Shown: positions 10,901 through 18,721, counted from the first letter of the stretch. The stretch: 64,000 bases of DNA from Luteibacter rhizovicinus (GCF_004342265.1 NZ_SMCS01000009.1:1-64000); one strand, 5' to 3'. Translations and numbers: made by a program. Notes: a model not told the origin generated them from the letters alone.

Positions 10901-13900
10901 ACGAGAACGCCGGTCGGTTGTGGGCGCCTGTCGAAACCGCCGCTATCCATACCCTCGACAGAAAGTGTTCCGCCTTCGGCCTCGGCCGAGCCGCCACGCG
11001 CGAGCAAGGTAGCATCACTGAGAAGCCCAGCCGCAGCACCGAACGCGATGGTGCCCGCATCGCTCCACACGGGTGTCGGCACATAGTCGACAGTGGATCC
11101 GTTCAATCGCGATGCGGCCACCGGAAGGTCATAGCTGTCCGCTGCACCGGAAACGTCGATGAGTGCGCCCGCTTGCGCCACGACGTATCCGCCACCCGTT
11201 GACTCGATCGAAATCGTGCCGCCACCCAACACGGTCCCCGTGCGTGGAGTCTCGCCAACCGGAATCCCTGAGCCTGACCGGACGCCTGCCGCGGCCTGAG
11301 TGTCGATCAGCGAGATACCGCTTGCGTCTACCAGGGAATGATCGCCAAGCCATACACGCGGCGCAATCTTGGGAAGGATATATTGGAGCGGCTTATTCGT
11401 GATCTCGATATCGCCGCCCGGCGCAATTATCGAACCGTCGACGACGGTTGCATTCATGCCCGACAGGTTGATCACTCCGTCCGCGTCGACGCGTACCGAA
11501 GCCCCACGATCGACCAGAACGGAACCGGTGACGCCCGCATAGACAGGGGCATCGGCGTTAAGGGCACCGACCTGTATTTTCCAATCGCGGAAGTCGCCAG
11601 CACTAAGAGAGAAACCCGGACCGTGACCCTTGCGCGTGTCGCGTGTCGCCCAGCGTCTGTAGGCGTCGAGTTCGCCGACACCCGCATAACCTGAAGATCG
11701 ATACAGATCGCTGCCGGTCGGCAGCACGCTAAGTTCGTCCAGCACGGGGAGCATGTTCGCGCGCACGACACGAACGTTCGTGTCCGCTGCCACGGTCCCA
11801 TCCGTTATCGCATGAAGAATGTAATTATCGAAACCCTGGCCGTCAAAGAATGAAGGTGCGAGGTGCAGGCCATTTCCGGACGCCATGTCGGAAGCGTCTC
11901 CTCCTACCTGTATCTGCACGGCCTGAAGCGTAAGGTTACCGCCGCCACCGAAACCGTAGGAAAGAATGTCGCCGTTGAGGTTGATATGCGCGCTGTCGAG
12001 CGCATCGGGTGGCGTCTGGCCGATACCATAAGCATCCGTATCCGGCGTCTTGTACGTCACCAGCGAGACATCGCCTCCACGTCCCTCTGGTACGCCATTT
12101 TTCATGCGCACGCGTCCGTCCGTGCCGACGTATCCGCCACCCGACACGTCTAGAACGCTCCCCTTCGCCAGATCGATCGAACCCGTGCCGTCCACGTGGT
12201 TCACGGGATTGCCCAGGAACGCCTGCTCAGTCGAGAGACTGATCGTGCCGCCGTTGACGAAACGGTCGCCGACGATTCCACCGGCCCCCTGGCCGGTATC
12301 GTTGACCCACAGACCACGCGTACTGAGTGTCGCGCCAGCCGCGACATGGATGTCCGCCCGCTGCAATTGCCCCTTCACGCCTTGAGGACCGGGCGCGACG
12401 ATCGGATATCCCGTCGTCAGAAGAATGCTTCCCGCAGGCGCGGTGACATTTCCGAAGATATCGATGCGGCCACCCCGCAGCGAGATCGTGCCTCCGGAAT
12501 TCACAGTAAGGTTTGTGCCAGCCGCCTCGACGATCGACGACTTCGTATTCACGCTCAGACTGTCGAAACCAGCGCGCGATACCATGTCTGCGGATACCAC
12601 GAGCCAACTGCGCAGGCTGCCGTCGTCAGTCGCCGTGCCGTCCTGCGCCTTCTGCACATCTTCCCAGGCGGTGTCCGCCGTAAAGCCTGGCGCGAGCGCG
12701 TCCAGGAGCTGCGACGATTGCTGGAGCCGGATGCCACGCTGATAAACGTCGCGGTTGGAAGATGCTGCCATCGTATCGATGTTCAACTTGCCGCTGGTGG
12801 GCTGAGATCCATTCGCGACCTGACGGGTTCCCGCGCTCGTAGCGGCGGAGATATCACCGTCCAGTACCAGTGCACGATTAGTGTGGATATTGAGAGTACC
12901 GGCATTGCTACCGACAACGAAGCCGTCGTCCCAGCGCCGCGTGCCCCCGAGCAAGGGCGAGTTGTAGGTTTCGGTGACGCCCCAGCGAGCGTGGCTGGCG
13001 CTGTACTGCCCCGCGAAACCGACGTAGTTCACTGAAGGATCGGCATCGGCGATGTTGTAAATCCGTCCATCGGCACCGAGAAGGTTCGGGGTCGTGATCC
13101 ATCCGGCCTGATAGGCGATATAGCCACCGTCGAGCTTCAACTGCGCTCCGCTGCGGACAATAACCTCGTTACCGTCCAGACCGATCGTGCCACCCCTGGT
13201 CAACATCTGGGAAATGTCGCGCGGAACGTTTTCGACATAACCCTTTACGTTGAGAATAGGGCTTCCGATCCAGTCGAGACCGTCATCGCGCGTACCGGAT
13301 TGTGTGCTGTCGACGACGACATTTTTTTGCGTATAGAGAAAACTATTACGCAACAGAGGTGAATCGGCGAGTTCGTTCTGACCGATACGTGGAATATTGA
13401 CCAGAAGCGCGGACATGGGCAGCACGACATTTACGAGCCCGGAAACATCGATGACCGCCCCACTATCGACGTAGATGCGGCCGGCAGTCTCTGGCGGATG
13501 GGCGATAGGCGCCGTATCCCTGATAGCCTTCAGATTGACTGCCGCACCCGGCGCCTCGACCAGCGATCCTCCCTGGAGTGTCACCGATCCACCGACGATG
13601 TCGACGTGACCGTTGACGAAGGTCTTATCGGCATCGGCGGACGATGAAGTCGTCGTACCGTCCTTTTCAGGAAGTATCGCCGTGACCGATCCGACACCCA
13701 ACACGATGGGGCCGGATCTGGCGGCGCTACCATCGTTCGAGGAAAAACCATTCTGGGCTCGCAGCTCGATACTTCCCGGGTGCGCGATACTGGTAGACGC
13801 CAGGACAACCCCTGCCTGCTCGACAGAGTAGCCGAGCATATGCACCTGGCCGCGTCGCGACTGGATAAGACCCGTATTGCTTACGTCACCGCGATTTGCC

Positions 13901-14997
13901 TGAAAGTCCTGACCAAACGGCGTCTGATCGGAAACATTCAAGTCGCCGGATGTCCCATTTTCAAGCCTTGTCGTTGCAGCCAGGGTCGCCTGGCCGTCAT
14001 CCGCGACGATCAAACCTGCATTGGATACGTTAGGAGCGGCAACCAGTGCGAAGCCCTGCGCTCCCGTAGTGATCGAGGCACCCTTCTCGATAACGACATC
14101 GTGGTTGCGGCCATCGGTAAACGTCGCCGTCAACATACCGCCACCATCGTTACGCGCGGCAAGGCCTTCTTTCATATAAAGGGCATTACTAGCCGCGACG
14201 TTCGGACCGTACAGATCCAGCGAACTGGCGATCAACGAATGCGTATTGACCTTCGCACCGGCGCCGAAAATCATCCCGTTACGGTTAAGCAGGTAGACCG
14301 TTCCCTCGGCCTTGATCTGACCAAGGATCTTGCTCGGCGAACCCGACGGGTCGTTGATGCGATTGAGCGCAATCCAGTCGTTCTTGCCGCCGTTCTGGTT
14401 GCCCGCGCTCTGGTTGAAATACATCGTGGTATCGCGACCGACGTTGAAGCTGTCCCACGTGAGGATGGCTTTCTTGTCGTTCTGCTTTACCTCGACCGTC
14501 GTCTTGCCGCCCGCGACCGTCTGTACCGGCGCGTTCGCGTTCTGCCATAGTGTCGGATCCTTCGCGATAAGCGCCGCGGGACTCAGCCCACCTGCCGCGA
14601 TGCCGTCCGGCACGCTCGACGGTGTCTGTGCGGCAGCATCTTGTGCCGCCTTCTGCGCCGCGATCTGCGCGGCCACGACCTGTGCCGAACGATTGAGATT
14701 CGTAATGGACTGCTGCACGCGCTGCTGAAGCAACAGGTTGGCGGCGGTTGCGCCACCGGGCGCTCCGCCCACGCCGGCATTCGGCGATGTGCCCGTGGGG
14801 GTAGCCGATCCGGGCTGACCCTGTTTCTGCGCGAGCCATGCAGGACTGAACGCGGGCGGCGTCGCCGCGTATGCGCCGAAGGACCCTGCCGTGAGGGCCA
14901 GCGCGATCAGCTGACTGAGCGTGCGTCGACGCAGGTTGGCTGCTGTCGTCTGTCCAGCCTGCCTGCCATTCCGATGGGTCTGCTTGGTCACGCTCAT
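1990..14997 (-). CDS. Giant two-partner-secretion adhesin (TpsA, filamentous haemagglutinin family)
   Basis: 4335 residues, by far the largest gene here. The start at 14997 is supported by AAAGAGG six bases upstream. An extended signal peptide runs to about residue 44 (RRRTLSQLIALALTAG...GAYA). The TPS/haemagglutination-activity domain spans about 165-280, with TWDSFNVG (181-188) and the NPNGI-like motif NRNGMIF (238-244). Thousands of residues of irregular beta-helix sequence follow, including many VDVSGG- and GGTISL-type repeats. Residues about 2824-3231 hold a tandem duplication of a 204-residue Tyr-rich unit, preceded by a proline run. The C-terminal part resembles the DUF3739-type end of large FHA proteins. 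The only two cysteines I found are Cys4160 and Cys4166, near the C terminus, reminiscent of the anchoring cysteine pair of HMW1. There is no toxin-like tail and no immunity gene, which argues against contact-dependent inhibition. The partner TpsB is encoded about 6 kb upstream in the same gene run. Size and context match PdtA of P. aeruginosa. Expected location: cell surface. Confidence 0.9.
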   Translation of the reverse strand: MSVTKQTHRNGRQAGQTTAANLRRRTLSQLIALALTAGSFGAYAATPPAFSPAWLAQKQGQPGSATPTGTSPNAGVGGAPGGATAANLLLQQRVQQSITNLNRSAQVVAAQIAAQKAAQDAAAQTPSSVPDGIAAGGLSPAALIAKDPTLWQNANAPVQTVAGGKTTVEVKQNDKKAILTWDSFNVGRDTTMYFNQSAGNQNGGKNDWIALNRINDPSGSPSKILGQIKAEGTVYLLNRNGMIFGAGAKVNTHSLIASSLDLYGPNVAASNALYMKEGLAARNDGGGMLTATFTDGRNHDVVIEKGASITTGAQGFALVAAPNVSNAGLIVADDGQATLAATTRLENGTSGDLNVSDQTPFGQDFQANRGDVSNTGLIQSRRGQVHMLGYSVEQAGVVLASTSIAHPGSIELRAQNGFSSNDGSAARSGPIVLGVGSVTAILPEKDGTTTSSSADADKTFVNGHVDIVGGSVTLQGGSLVEAPGAAVNLKAIRDTAPIAHPPETAGRIYVDSGAVIDVSGLVNVVLPMSALLVNIPRIGQNELADSPLLRNSFLYTQKNVVVDSTQSGTRDDGLDWIGSPILNVKGYVENVPRDISQMLTRGGTIGLDGNEVIVRSGAQLKLDGGYIAYQAGWITTPNLLGADGRIYNIADADPSVNYVGFAGQYSASHARWGVTETYNSPLLGGTRRWDDGFVVGSNAGTLNIHTNRALVLDGDISAATSAGTRQVANGSQPTSGKLNIDTMAASSNRDVYQRGIRLQQSSQLLDALAPGFTADTAWEDVQKAQDGTATDDGSLRSWLVVSADMVSRAGFDSLSVNTKSSIVEAAGTNLTVNSGGTISLRGGRIDIFGNVTAPAGSILLTTGYPIVAPGPQGVKGQLQRADIHVAAGATLSTRGLWVNDTGQGAGGIVGDRFVNGGTISLSTEQAFLGNPVNHVDGTGSIDLAKGSVLDVSGGGYVGTDGRVRMKNGVPEGRGGDVSLVTYKTPDTDAYGIGQTPPDALDSAHINLNGDILSYGFGGGGNLTLQAVQIQVGGDASDMASGNGLHLAPSFFDGQGFDNYILHAITDGTVAADTNVRVVRANMLPVLDELSVLPTGSDLYRSSGYAGVGELDAYRRWATRDTRKGHGPGFSLSAGDFRDWKIQVGALNADAPVYAGVTGSVLVDRGASVRVDADGVINLSGMNATVVDGSIIAPGGDIEITNKPLQYILPKIAPRVWLGDHSLVDASGISLIDTQAAAGVRSGSGIPVGETPRTGTVLGGGTISIESTGGGYVVAQAGALIDVSGAADSYDLPVAASRLNGSTVDYVPTPVWSDAGTIAFGAAAGLLSDATLLARGGSAEAEGGTLSVEGMDSGGFDRRPQPTGVLVQQSGSVVPMGATRYGAIESGAPSGIIHFVADSLANSGISNLAIGPAVGPVNTLGIVLPIGFAGNVDVSLGRSFTAYSTGYLALPDGATSLQTGTGYAAGNGHVRISAPYVNISGTKLPVPSSPIPLALAGDGTLDIDADFIDIGGTVDLQRWRDANFNATGDIRFTLPASLAFGVDGKANTGLLFSTGNLTFKAAQLYPATGYRFVIDANASGIADADGHARNTTVTILPGGPSNAPLSAAGALLVDADHIVQNGTIRAPAGSLVLGVTDPVVQAADFGIDPTIFPLVATTSVNLGAGSLTSVSLNGLTVPYGTTVDGVEWRYNGNPAANSSDLVAPPAKDIQVHGSDVALDKGAGIDLSGGGALQAGEWVPGVGGTRDLLAQPANGRAVYAVIPGYKSPVAAHDAAFENASSAPDIGKSVYLSGIPGLPAGMYTLLPAGYAELPGAYRIVQDTTSVDSVLGRNAVHPDGSYSVAGYFADGLTGTRDARNTTFLVQSAKVWQQYSQYRLTDADKFFGDQATKSGIVAPQLLADAGRLVLAAGKQLNIGATLTAEPAKGGRSSQVDIAGQAIQIVGAGENIRDGYLNISADGLTQLNAGSLLIGGTRHHEDDGDRIDGAADSVVLSNDAAHPLAGREIMLVARGASAPGAEGVLLESGSVLQAQGDSNPAGSQSILFGSNAGKDAAGNPTSAVSGDGAMIRVSQNGAANVVRRQVPGTGGVAGTSTGRLTIDGGATVNGGSALTLDATGATRVDANATFSAKAIDANSNKITFVGDGVNGGDNGLVIGPRTLDLFRSADEVTLRSRGAIDFLGNLDISLANALTLNAGALVGDGGDVSIHAARLGFGNALGGVAPAPAAHGGRLDVHADEIDFGPGASALQGFANFSASATKGVVGQGRGGMDFGGADVSLSAPVFIASGGSDTSLTTGGALSLVNSGGAAMASDALGGSLTLKGGSVAVGMNLDATAGTLNISATQGDLVIAPGTRLDVAGTNKVFFDTTTYAPGGTLALAANRGSIDIGAGASLLFGGASKGGDAGSFSALAANSVLLGGTFDGHAAKGYRGGYFTLGSGAVLDLDALARLTAMAGATGLVDITSGAGDLALSAGNTLTAGKVYLYANGGTARIDGTIDATAPAGSRIEVYGRKGVDIEGNLIATSSIAAQRGGDVILGTAGTGDGSLNSAYGYENVQAGDAGYIHVGAKARIDVSGGSSDAFSGGKVSMRAPLLADGNVPITLDGGNANIVGARDVTIEPFVVWSTKDTQQTDKSKYFDGIVDPAGWYGAGADGKPTLVAGKWYDATGKQLDAPADDAQLKKYLSANYFIPDAANAGHQSFYGYVGGNAVNGPGALMGFIQNPGFTFGPRFATIANVHVRPGVELRNPVDGVNGGTIGVLTNWNLGAGVTDSAGKIQLAYRYGAEAPILTIRASGNLDLKASITDGFYQQNNGAVLSDPPAPPPPPLPDNGYADAVAAYQKSEQYLSDNGIWNGSINLKDGAVGDGMTPGGGTADITKDRYYQPLQAPLKDQSVAYYANYKRYVGEVGDADNQTWAYAFWSSNTSGGFLTYKPTALIAPQPDAYTTYADYVAAYETWLESNFYFDPDHFNSTPSPILTPIDSSYTAYSSNYGLYIDGHNTYYNYVANNVGNFFWGTQLFYAPFVPKSDAVVRNVAYDNALASYQTSQAYLDANGIWNGSINLKDGAVGDGMTPGGGRADISKDPYYQPLQAPLLNQSNDYYANYQRYIGEVGDANNQTWAYAFASSNSSGGFLAYKPTTLVAPQPGSYTTYTDYAAAYETWLESNFYFDPDHFNTTPSPILTPIDSNYTAYTANYGQYIDGHSTYYNYVANNVGNFFWGSQLFYAPFVPKSDAAPTNPGGGNTPIPVPASAANNSPSNMPSLGSPASLASATLLGGASTSYRFVAGSDIGAVDPLATSAGGGSVVLDGHFSVKDMLTDPSVVNVKSPFAGKTLLLPTTIRTGTGSIDMVSGGDIQWADEQAPAVVYTAGAPASGTQVGTDVSVLRPSEKAQGIGDTLPDMLVTGFVNPENAGDIGLKARGNIDAIQYVVDADGSVTKGAKGQSVSQYWWQWMQIGNAADGSRSSIDFGNFGQGIMSVGGNVSVDAGGNISELSVSLPTTWYANAARDAITTVGRGNLDVHAGGDILSGSYFVAKGLGRIDADGAVAASPLLSAINIPGFSPSVVSPVSTLFAMQDADMSVNARLGADIGGIYDPSYYNSRGLFGFLLPAGHADMQGYSQDSALSVATTAGNITVGSLRAPGVVFGAGGIAGPVLPATLSLTAFGGDIGILTNGELYPSADGNLTILANGSIGFSRQTVQDSQGIAFGLIDASPDSMPSPLAPTTNYVSRIVTNGGSALNNATGHQAVPLHGDDSDPVRIYALGGDITDGTDAPNGFNYLSLIISPAKQALIYASRDIVNLSLIGQHTHAADITRVAAGRDIYDTAILPHGPFASFIIGGYELVPSLVLGGPGNFLVEAGRDIGPLTSQVDVAKGGSIDAGNTPTGIQSVGNFFNPYLPHEGADVNVAFGVGSGIDTAAFITHYLDTPGGVDGFGSLMPDLVDFMNRRVAGEVVDTGYARDKLDISLSAEQARAMFAQQPEYVQRLFAEKALFKILAAVGGDYNTPSSKYFNQYARGYAAIDTLFPASLGYTANGQGQGGLNGAASTVDTGNLDIRSTSIQTQQGGDITILGPGGQALIGSTSAPPPIALADGTLLDGPNTMGVLTLEQGNINMFTDRSVLLAQSRIFTEQGGNLVMWSSNGDINAGQGAKTTAEIPPPTYLCDVDAWCRIDARGQVSGAGIATLQTIEGAPPGNVFLVAPRGTVDAGDAGIRVAGNLVIAAARVANADNIQVKGDSTGIPLVPAVNIGALNAASAAANAASKVAEDVARKQQSDARDHMPSVISVQVLRDGNNSSSIDRPVQGYDVTSPVQVLGAGKLDSTHAKMLTEEERGRISNN
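5305..6528 (-). repeat. Tandem duplication of a 204-codon unit inside the TpsA gene
   Basis: Two copies of 612 bp lie head to tail (about 5917-6528 and 5305-5916). Landmarks such as GTCATGCC (6401 and 5789) and GCACGAACGG (5931 and 5319) are exactly 612 bp apart. Each copy encodes WNGSINLKDGAVGDGMTPGGG-type sequence followed by Tyr-rich segments (YETWLESNFYFDPDHFN, YNYVANNVGNFFWG). DNA identity is high but not complete, so the duplication is not brand new. Confidence 0.9.
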
Positions 14998-15096
14998 GAC
15001 GAACCTCTTTGTGCAATCGATGTGCGGAGCATCGCGCCCTGTGTCGCGCGCTCCCGCGCTGTGTTCTTCATTCCGTGGTGCGATCGCCTGCGATTC

Positions 15097-15510
15097 CTAC
15101 TGACGGAAATCGCGCATGATCGACACCACTTCATCGTCCAGTCCCGGCATCCCGCCAAGTCGATCGAGTCCCTCGTCGTCCAGCTCCGCAAGCACTTTGC
15201 GGATTGCCGAGCGACGGCCTTCCTGGCACCACGTGTTCAGCACGAACTGCATCGCCCGAAAACACGAATAGGCCTGCTCGTCGCGCGTCCGTTTACGAAA
15301 GCGAAGCCGGTCTTCCACCACGTAACGCACCCGCCCATGGAGCACGTAGTCGCGCGATGCCAGCAGCGCCTCCAGCGCTTCGCGCGGACAGCGATCCAGC
15401 AATACGCCCGCCACGCGGTCCTGGTGACCCGCGAACAGCAGCTGAAGCATCTCGGCGAGTGCGTTGTTCACGCACACATCCGTGGTACCGCGGCTCTCAT
15501 TCGTTTCCAT
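15097..15510 (-). CDS. Unrecognised 137-residue cytoplasmic protein between coiled-coil and adhesin genes
   Basis: I do not recognise the family. The start at 15510 is chosen because AAGGAGAGGG lies just upstream; a longer frame to 15555 lacks a good site. There is no signal peptide and no membrane segment. The protein is predicted mostly helical, with a basic centre (EDRLRFRKRTRDEQ), four cysteines (DVCVNN, DRCPRE, YSCFRA, NTWCQE) and an acidic, aspartate-rich end (LDDEGLDRLGG...LDDEVVSIMRDF). It lies about 100 bases upstream of the TpsA gene on the same strand and inside the gene run that starts with tpsB. Cytoplasmic location and position next to a giant exported substrate would suit a secretion chaperone or regulator, but that is only a contextual guess. 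Confidence 0.7.
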   Translation of the reverse strand: METNESRGTTDVCVNNALAEMLQLLFAGHQDRVAGVLLDRCPREALEALLASRDYVLHGRVRYVVEDRLRFRKRTRDEQAYSCFRAMQFVLNTWCQEGRRSAIRKVLAELDDEGLDRLGGMPGLDDEVVSIMRDFRQ

Positions 15511-15628
15511 GCGTCCCTCTCCTTGCGTGCCCGTTCCTTCCTGTGAGCCGTCCATGGCGGACGTCCCTGTCCGATACCTACGTCCTTCGCTTTCCTTGCA
15601 TCCCCCGAGGCAGGGCTAGTTCCAACGG

Positions 15629-16255
15629 TTACGGATTCTTCGCACTGCGTGCGTCGAATTTCTGCTCGTAGAGCTTGTCGCCGAAGGCCTGCGCCGCTGC
15701 ATCCAGCCGTACGCGCGCCTTGGCGGCGAACGGCTGGCGTGCCGCGATCACGTCGCCCATGTCGACGTTCTCGTAAGCAGCAAGGATGTCCTTCCCTACC
15801 GTATAGAGCCGGGCGTTCTTCGCCGCGCAGGTGTCGATGTTTTCGCGTGTCGCTTTCAGTTCCGCGGCAAGCTTCGCTCGCTCGGCTTCCGCGGCATGTG
15901 CCGTCTGCGTGCTTGCGTCGAGTTCGCCGCGATAACGGTCCACCGATGCCGCAAGAACCGCCTGCTTTTCGCGCTCGGCGGCGATTTCGCGATCGTTCGA
16001 CGGCGGCCGGGCTTTCGTTCCGGCAAGGTTTTTCTTCGCGGCTTCCGCCTCGCTTCGCGCCGCATCCCGCTCACCCTCGAGCGCGGCCTTCTGTGCCTGC
16101 CACTGCGCCTGCTGTGCCTGAAGGTCCTGCAACTGGCTACGCGTATCGCGCAGCTGATCGCGCAGGCGCGATTCGAGAGGGGCGGTCTGTGCCGTTGCCG
16201 CACCCGTCGAAAGCAGGGCAGCAAGCAGGGAGGTAACGATGAGTATCCGCTTCAT
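15629..16255 (-). CDS. Periplasmic coiled-coil protein of the TPS/ExbBD locus
   Basis: 208 residues. A clean signal peptide ends near residue 22 (MKRILIVTSLLAALLSTGAATA). Residues about 28-140 are a long Gln/Ala/Glu-rich coiled coil (LRDQLRDTRSQLQDLQAQQ and onward). The last 60 residues form a separate small domain with LYTVGKDILAAYENVDMGD and ARQPFAAKARVRLD. The start codon lies 7 bases after the porin stop codon, and the GAGG ribosome site overlaps that stop, so the two genes are probably translationally linked. The rod-like shape and position beside a porin and TonB suggest a periplasmic spacer or tether; function is unknown. No catalytic motif is visible. Confidence 0.8.
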   Translation of the reverse strand: MKRILIVTSLLAALLSTGAATAQTAPLESRLRDQLRDTRSQLQDLQAQQAQWQAQKAALEGERDAARSEAEAAKKNLAGTKARPPSNDREIAAEREKQAVLAASVDRYRGELDASTQTAHAAEAERAKLAAELKATRENIDTCAAKNARLYTVGKDILAAYENVDMGDVIAARQPFAAKARVRLDAAAQAFGDKLYEQKFDARSAKNP

Positions 16256-16262
16256 ATCGGCC

Positions 16263-17981
16263 TCAGAATCGCGCGTTCATTTCGAGCTGGAAGACGTCGA
16301 TCGACAGCGGCGGACCGAAGACTTCCTTCGAGTTGAAATAGCGCGCGGAGATCCACGCGTACTTCGAGATACCGTAGCTGCCGCTCAGGATGAAGCCCTT
16401 GGCATTGGTGCCGCCGAGGTGGAAATCCGGATCGTTGAGGCCGTCGACCGTGGCATCGGGCTGGAGGTATTTGTAACCAAAGACCACGTTCCAGTCGTTG
16501 CTGCCGGACGGCTGCGGATTGCCTAGCGTCGCGCGCATCATCCAGCCGACCGGTCCACTCTTGTACGTATCCGCCGAGAACGCGCCGGAATCGAAGTTAT
16601 TCACAAGGCGACCCAGGCCCACCGAATCGCGAAAGGCGTCGCGACGGTGATAGGCCATGTTGCGCACGTAGTCGCCTTCCAGCCTCAACGGCGTATCGGC
16701 CACCTTCATGTCGAACTGCGTTGTGGCGTTGGCGAGGCGATAGTCGTAGACCAGCCCGACGAACTGCGGCTGCGCATAGTTTCCCGGCGACGACGGATCG
16801 GGAACGATGTTGCGCAGCAGGAACAGCGAATTGCCCTTCTGCATGAAGGACGAACGCGTGCTGTCCGTGTCGCAGTAGTTTCCGCCGAGGTAGAGCGAGC
16901 ACGGCGACGACAGTTCGCCGCGCAGATGATCGAAGCGGTAGTACGCCAGGGCGAACTTCCAGCTCGTGTCTTCGTCGATCTTCCATTTCGCGCCGAGCTG
17001 AGCAGCGGTAAGCCACTTGTCGCGACTGGCACTTTTAAGACCAGCCTGCGTCGGGAAGTCGTCGGCCTGGTATTCGATGGGGAACATACCCACGGTCGCG
17101 AATGCGCCGACGTCGTCGCTGACCGGAACATGGAACTGGCTGGCCACGCCGTCGAAATTGAGGTCGTCGGCGAAGAGCAGGTTCGTGCTCATGAACGGAT
17201 TGGCCATGCGGCCGCCCGTGACCGCGACCCAATCGGCCGGCTTCCAGGTCAGGTAGGCCTGGTCGAGCCAGAGCTCTTTCTTGGTCAGGCCACCGCCCAA
17301 GGTCTGCGTCGTGGAAACGGGATTGTTGTCGTTGCCTGTACCGATACGGATGCCGCCCGTCACGGTGTCGCCAAGCGTCAGCGTCACGCCAAGACGCGCA
17401 CGGATACGCAGCGAGTTGGTGCGGTTTTCACGCGTATTGAGCAGCGGCGGCGGATTCTGCGAGTTCAGATCGTAAGGACCGGTACGATTGAGTTGCGCGA
17501 AGTCGACGACGGGATAGGCGTTGCCTTTGTCGTAGTAGTGGAACTCGTCGCGAACGCGCATATCGCCCGACCAGCCGATACGGTCGAGCCATTCCGGCAA
17601 GGCGTTCGGCTCGGCCCAGTGTTCGGTCTTCGCCTGGGCGATGACTTCCTGCTTCACTTCGTCGCGAATCTGGTTGCGTACCACTTCGGGCACGTATTGC
17701 ACGCGGACCTGCCCGCCTGCCGTTCCGGCACCGGCGACAACAGGTACGGCGGCACTCGCCGCGCGCGCCTGCGAGGCTTCGGTATTGGCCTGTGCGATCA
17801 ATGCATCCGCATCGCCCTGCGTCAGCACGCCACGCTTCACCAGCAGGCGAACGAGGTTGACTGTCGCATTCTCCGAGGGAGCGCTCTGCGCGTACGCGGT
17901 GGTGGTGCCAAGGGCCAGCCCGATGCACGCGAACAGCACGCCATGCCGAAGCGAGCGTCTAAGGGCGGTTTGGATGGTCAT
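16263..17981 (-). CDS. Putative outer-membrane porin (Porin_5-like) with N-terminal coiled region
   Basis: 572 residues from the ATG at 17981, which has GGAG upstream and gives a normal signal peptide (MTIQTALRRSLRHGVLF...TTAYA). An upstream ATG at 18041 overlaps the tonB stop codon as TGATG and would add 20 hydrophilic residues; I think it less likely. After the signal peptide, residues about 32-110 contain the helical segment RLLVKRGVLTQGDADALI and a charged stretch, as in other putative porins of this type. The rest alternates short beta strands and ends in the aromatic-terminated strand LEMNARF expected of a beta barrel. It lies between tonB and the coiled-coil gene. Its substrate is unknown; co-operation with a dedicated TonB motor is inference, because porins are normally TonB independent. 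Confidence 0.8.
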   Translation of the reverse strand: MTIQTALRRSLRHGVLFACIGLALGTTTAYAQSAPSENATVNLVRLLVKRGVLTQGDADALIAQANTEASQARAASAAVPVVAGAGTAGGQVRVQYVPEVVRNQIRDEVKQEVIAQAKTEHWAEPNALPEWLDRIGWSGDMRVRDEFHYYDKGNAYPVVDFAQLNRTGPYDLNSQNPPPLLNTRENRTNSLRIRARLGVTLTLGDTVTGGIRIGTGNDNNPVSTTQTLGGGLTKKELWLDQAYLTWKPADWVAVTGGRMANPFMSTNLLFADDLNFDGVASQFHVPVSDDVGAFATVGMFPIEYQADDFPTQAGLKSASRDKWLTAAQLGAKWKIDEDTSWKFALAYYRFDHLRGELSSPCSLYLGGNYCDTDSTRSSFMQKGNSLFLLRNIVPDPSSPGNYAQPQFVGLVYDYRLANATTQFDMKVADTPLRLEGDYVRNMAYHRRDAFRDSVGLGRLVNNFDSGAFSADTYKSGPVGWMMRATLGNPQPSGSNDWNVVFGYKYLQPDATVDGLNDPDFHLGGTNAKGFILSGSYGISKYAWISARYFNSKEVFGPPLSIDVFQLEMNARF

Positions 17982-18040
17982 GCGGTCAGTCTCCGGTAGC
18001 TTTTTATGTGCTTCGCGTGAGTTCGTGTCGGCGGCGGGCA

Positions 18041-18721
18041 TCAGCCCGGACGACGACCGCGGATTGAAACGCGCAGCGGAAAATGGGTGGTGGATGGCGG
18101 TGCCGCGTCGACGCGCGGCATGGCGCGCAATGCGGCAGCCAGCGCGTCGTCGGTTGTCTGATTGCCCGTGGAACCGACCAGTTGTGCCCGCGTCAGCCGG
18201 CCATCCGGGTCCATCCAGATGTCGACGCGCACTTCGAAGACGAGGCGATTGACTCGTTCGTCGCGCTGTACCGCTTGCTGGATCGCGTAACCCAGGTACT
18301 GGTCATAGCTGCCGGTTCCCGAACCGCTGCCTCCCCCGGAACCGACCATGCCCCCGCCCGTGCCGGCGCCGATGTTGAACGAGTCGCTACCGGCCTGGGC
18401 GTCGCTGTTGATCGTCACCTGCTTGGCGACATCGTTCGACGGCTTGGGTGCGTCGACCGGCTTCATCGGTTCGGCGGGCTTGTCGATGGTTTGCTTGATC
18501 TCTTCCTCGACCTTCTTCGGCTCCGGCGGCTTTTCTTTCGGCGGAGGCGGTGGAGGCGGCAACGGTGTGATCGTCGCAATGCGCGGCGCTTCCCTGCGAA
18601 CGCCGACACGACTTCCGGCCATGTGCCAGATCATGCCGACGATGCCGAGAAGCACGGCCACGGCGACCGCACGCGGCAGCCATAGCCGGAGGCGTTCGCG
18701 CGATGTCGTACGCTTGTCCAC
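18041..18721 (-). CDS. tonB: TonB-family energy transducer
   Basis: 226 residues starting with GTG at 18721, six bases after the exbD stop codon. The layout is a cytoplasmic N terminus, one membrane segment (about 15-34), a proline/lysine-rich rod (PPPPPPPKEKPPEPKK, 54-70, then EPMKPVDAPKP), a glycine/serine hinge (111-138) and a C-terminal TonB domain (about 140-222, with VRVDIWMDPDGRLTRAQL). TonB proteins transmit proton-motive force from ExbB/ExbD to outer-membrane proteins. No TonB-dependent receptor gene is nearby, so its client may be the TPS pair, the porin or the STN sensor. Its C-terminal domain resembles that of the STN sensor encoded at 24310-25044, which is unusual within one locus. 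Confidence 0.88.
   Translation of the reverse strand: MDKRTTSRERLRLWLPRAVAVAVLLGIVGMIWHMAGSRVGVRREAPRIATITPLPPPPPPPKEKPPEPKKVEEEIKQTIDKPAEPMKPVDAPKPSNDVAKQVTINSDAQAGSDSFNIGAGTGGGMVGSGGGSGSGTGSYDQYLGYAIQQAVQRDERVNRLVFEVRVDIWMDPDGRLTRAQLVGSTGNQTTDDALAAALRAMPRVDAAPPSTTHFPLRVSIRGRRPG

Noticed and set aside
1990-14997. TpsA as a contact-dependent inhibition toxin (CdiA)
   Set aside because: No VENN or toxin-like C terminus, no small immunity gene downstream, and the C terminus is of the DUF3739 type.
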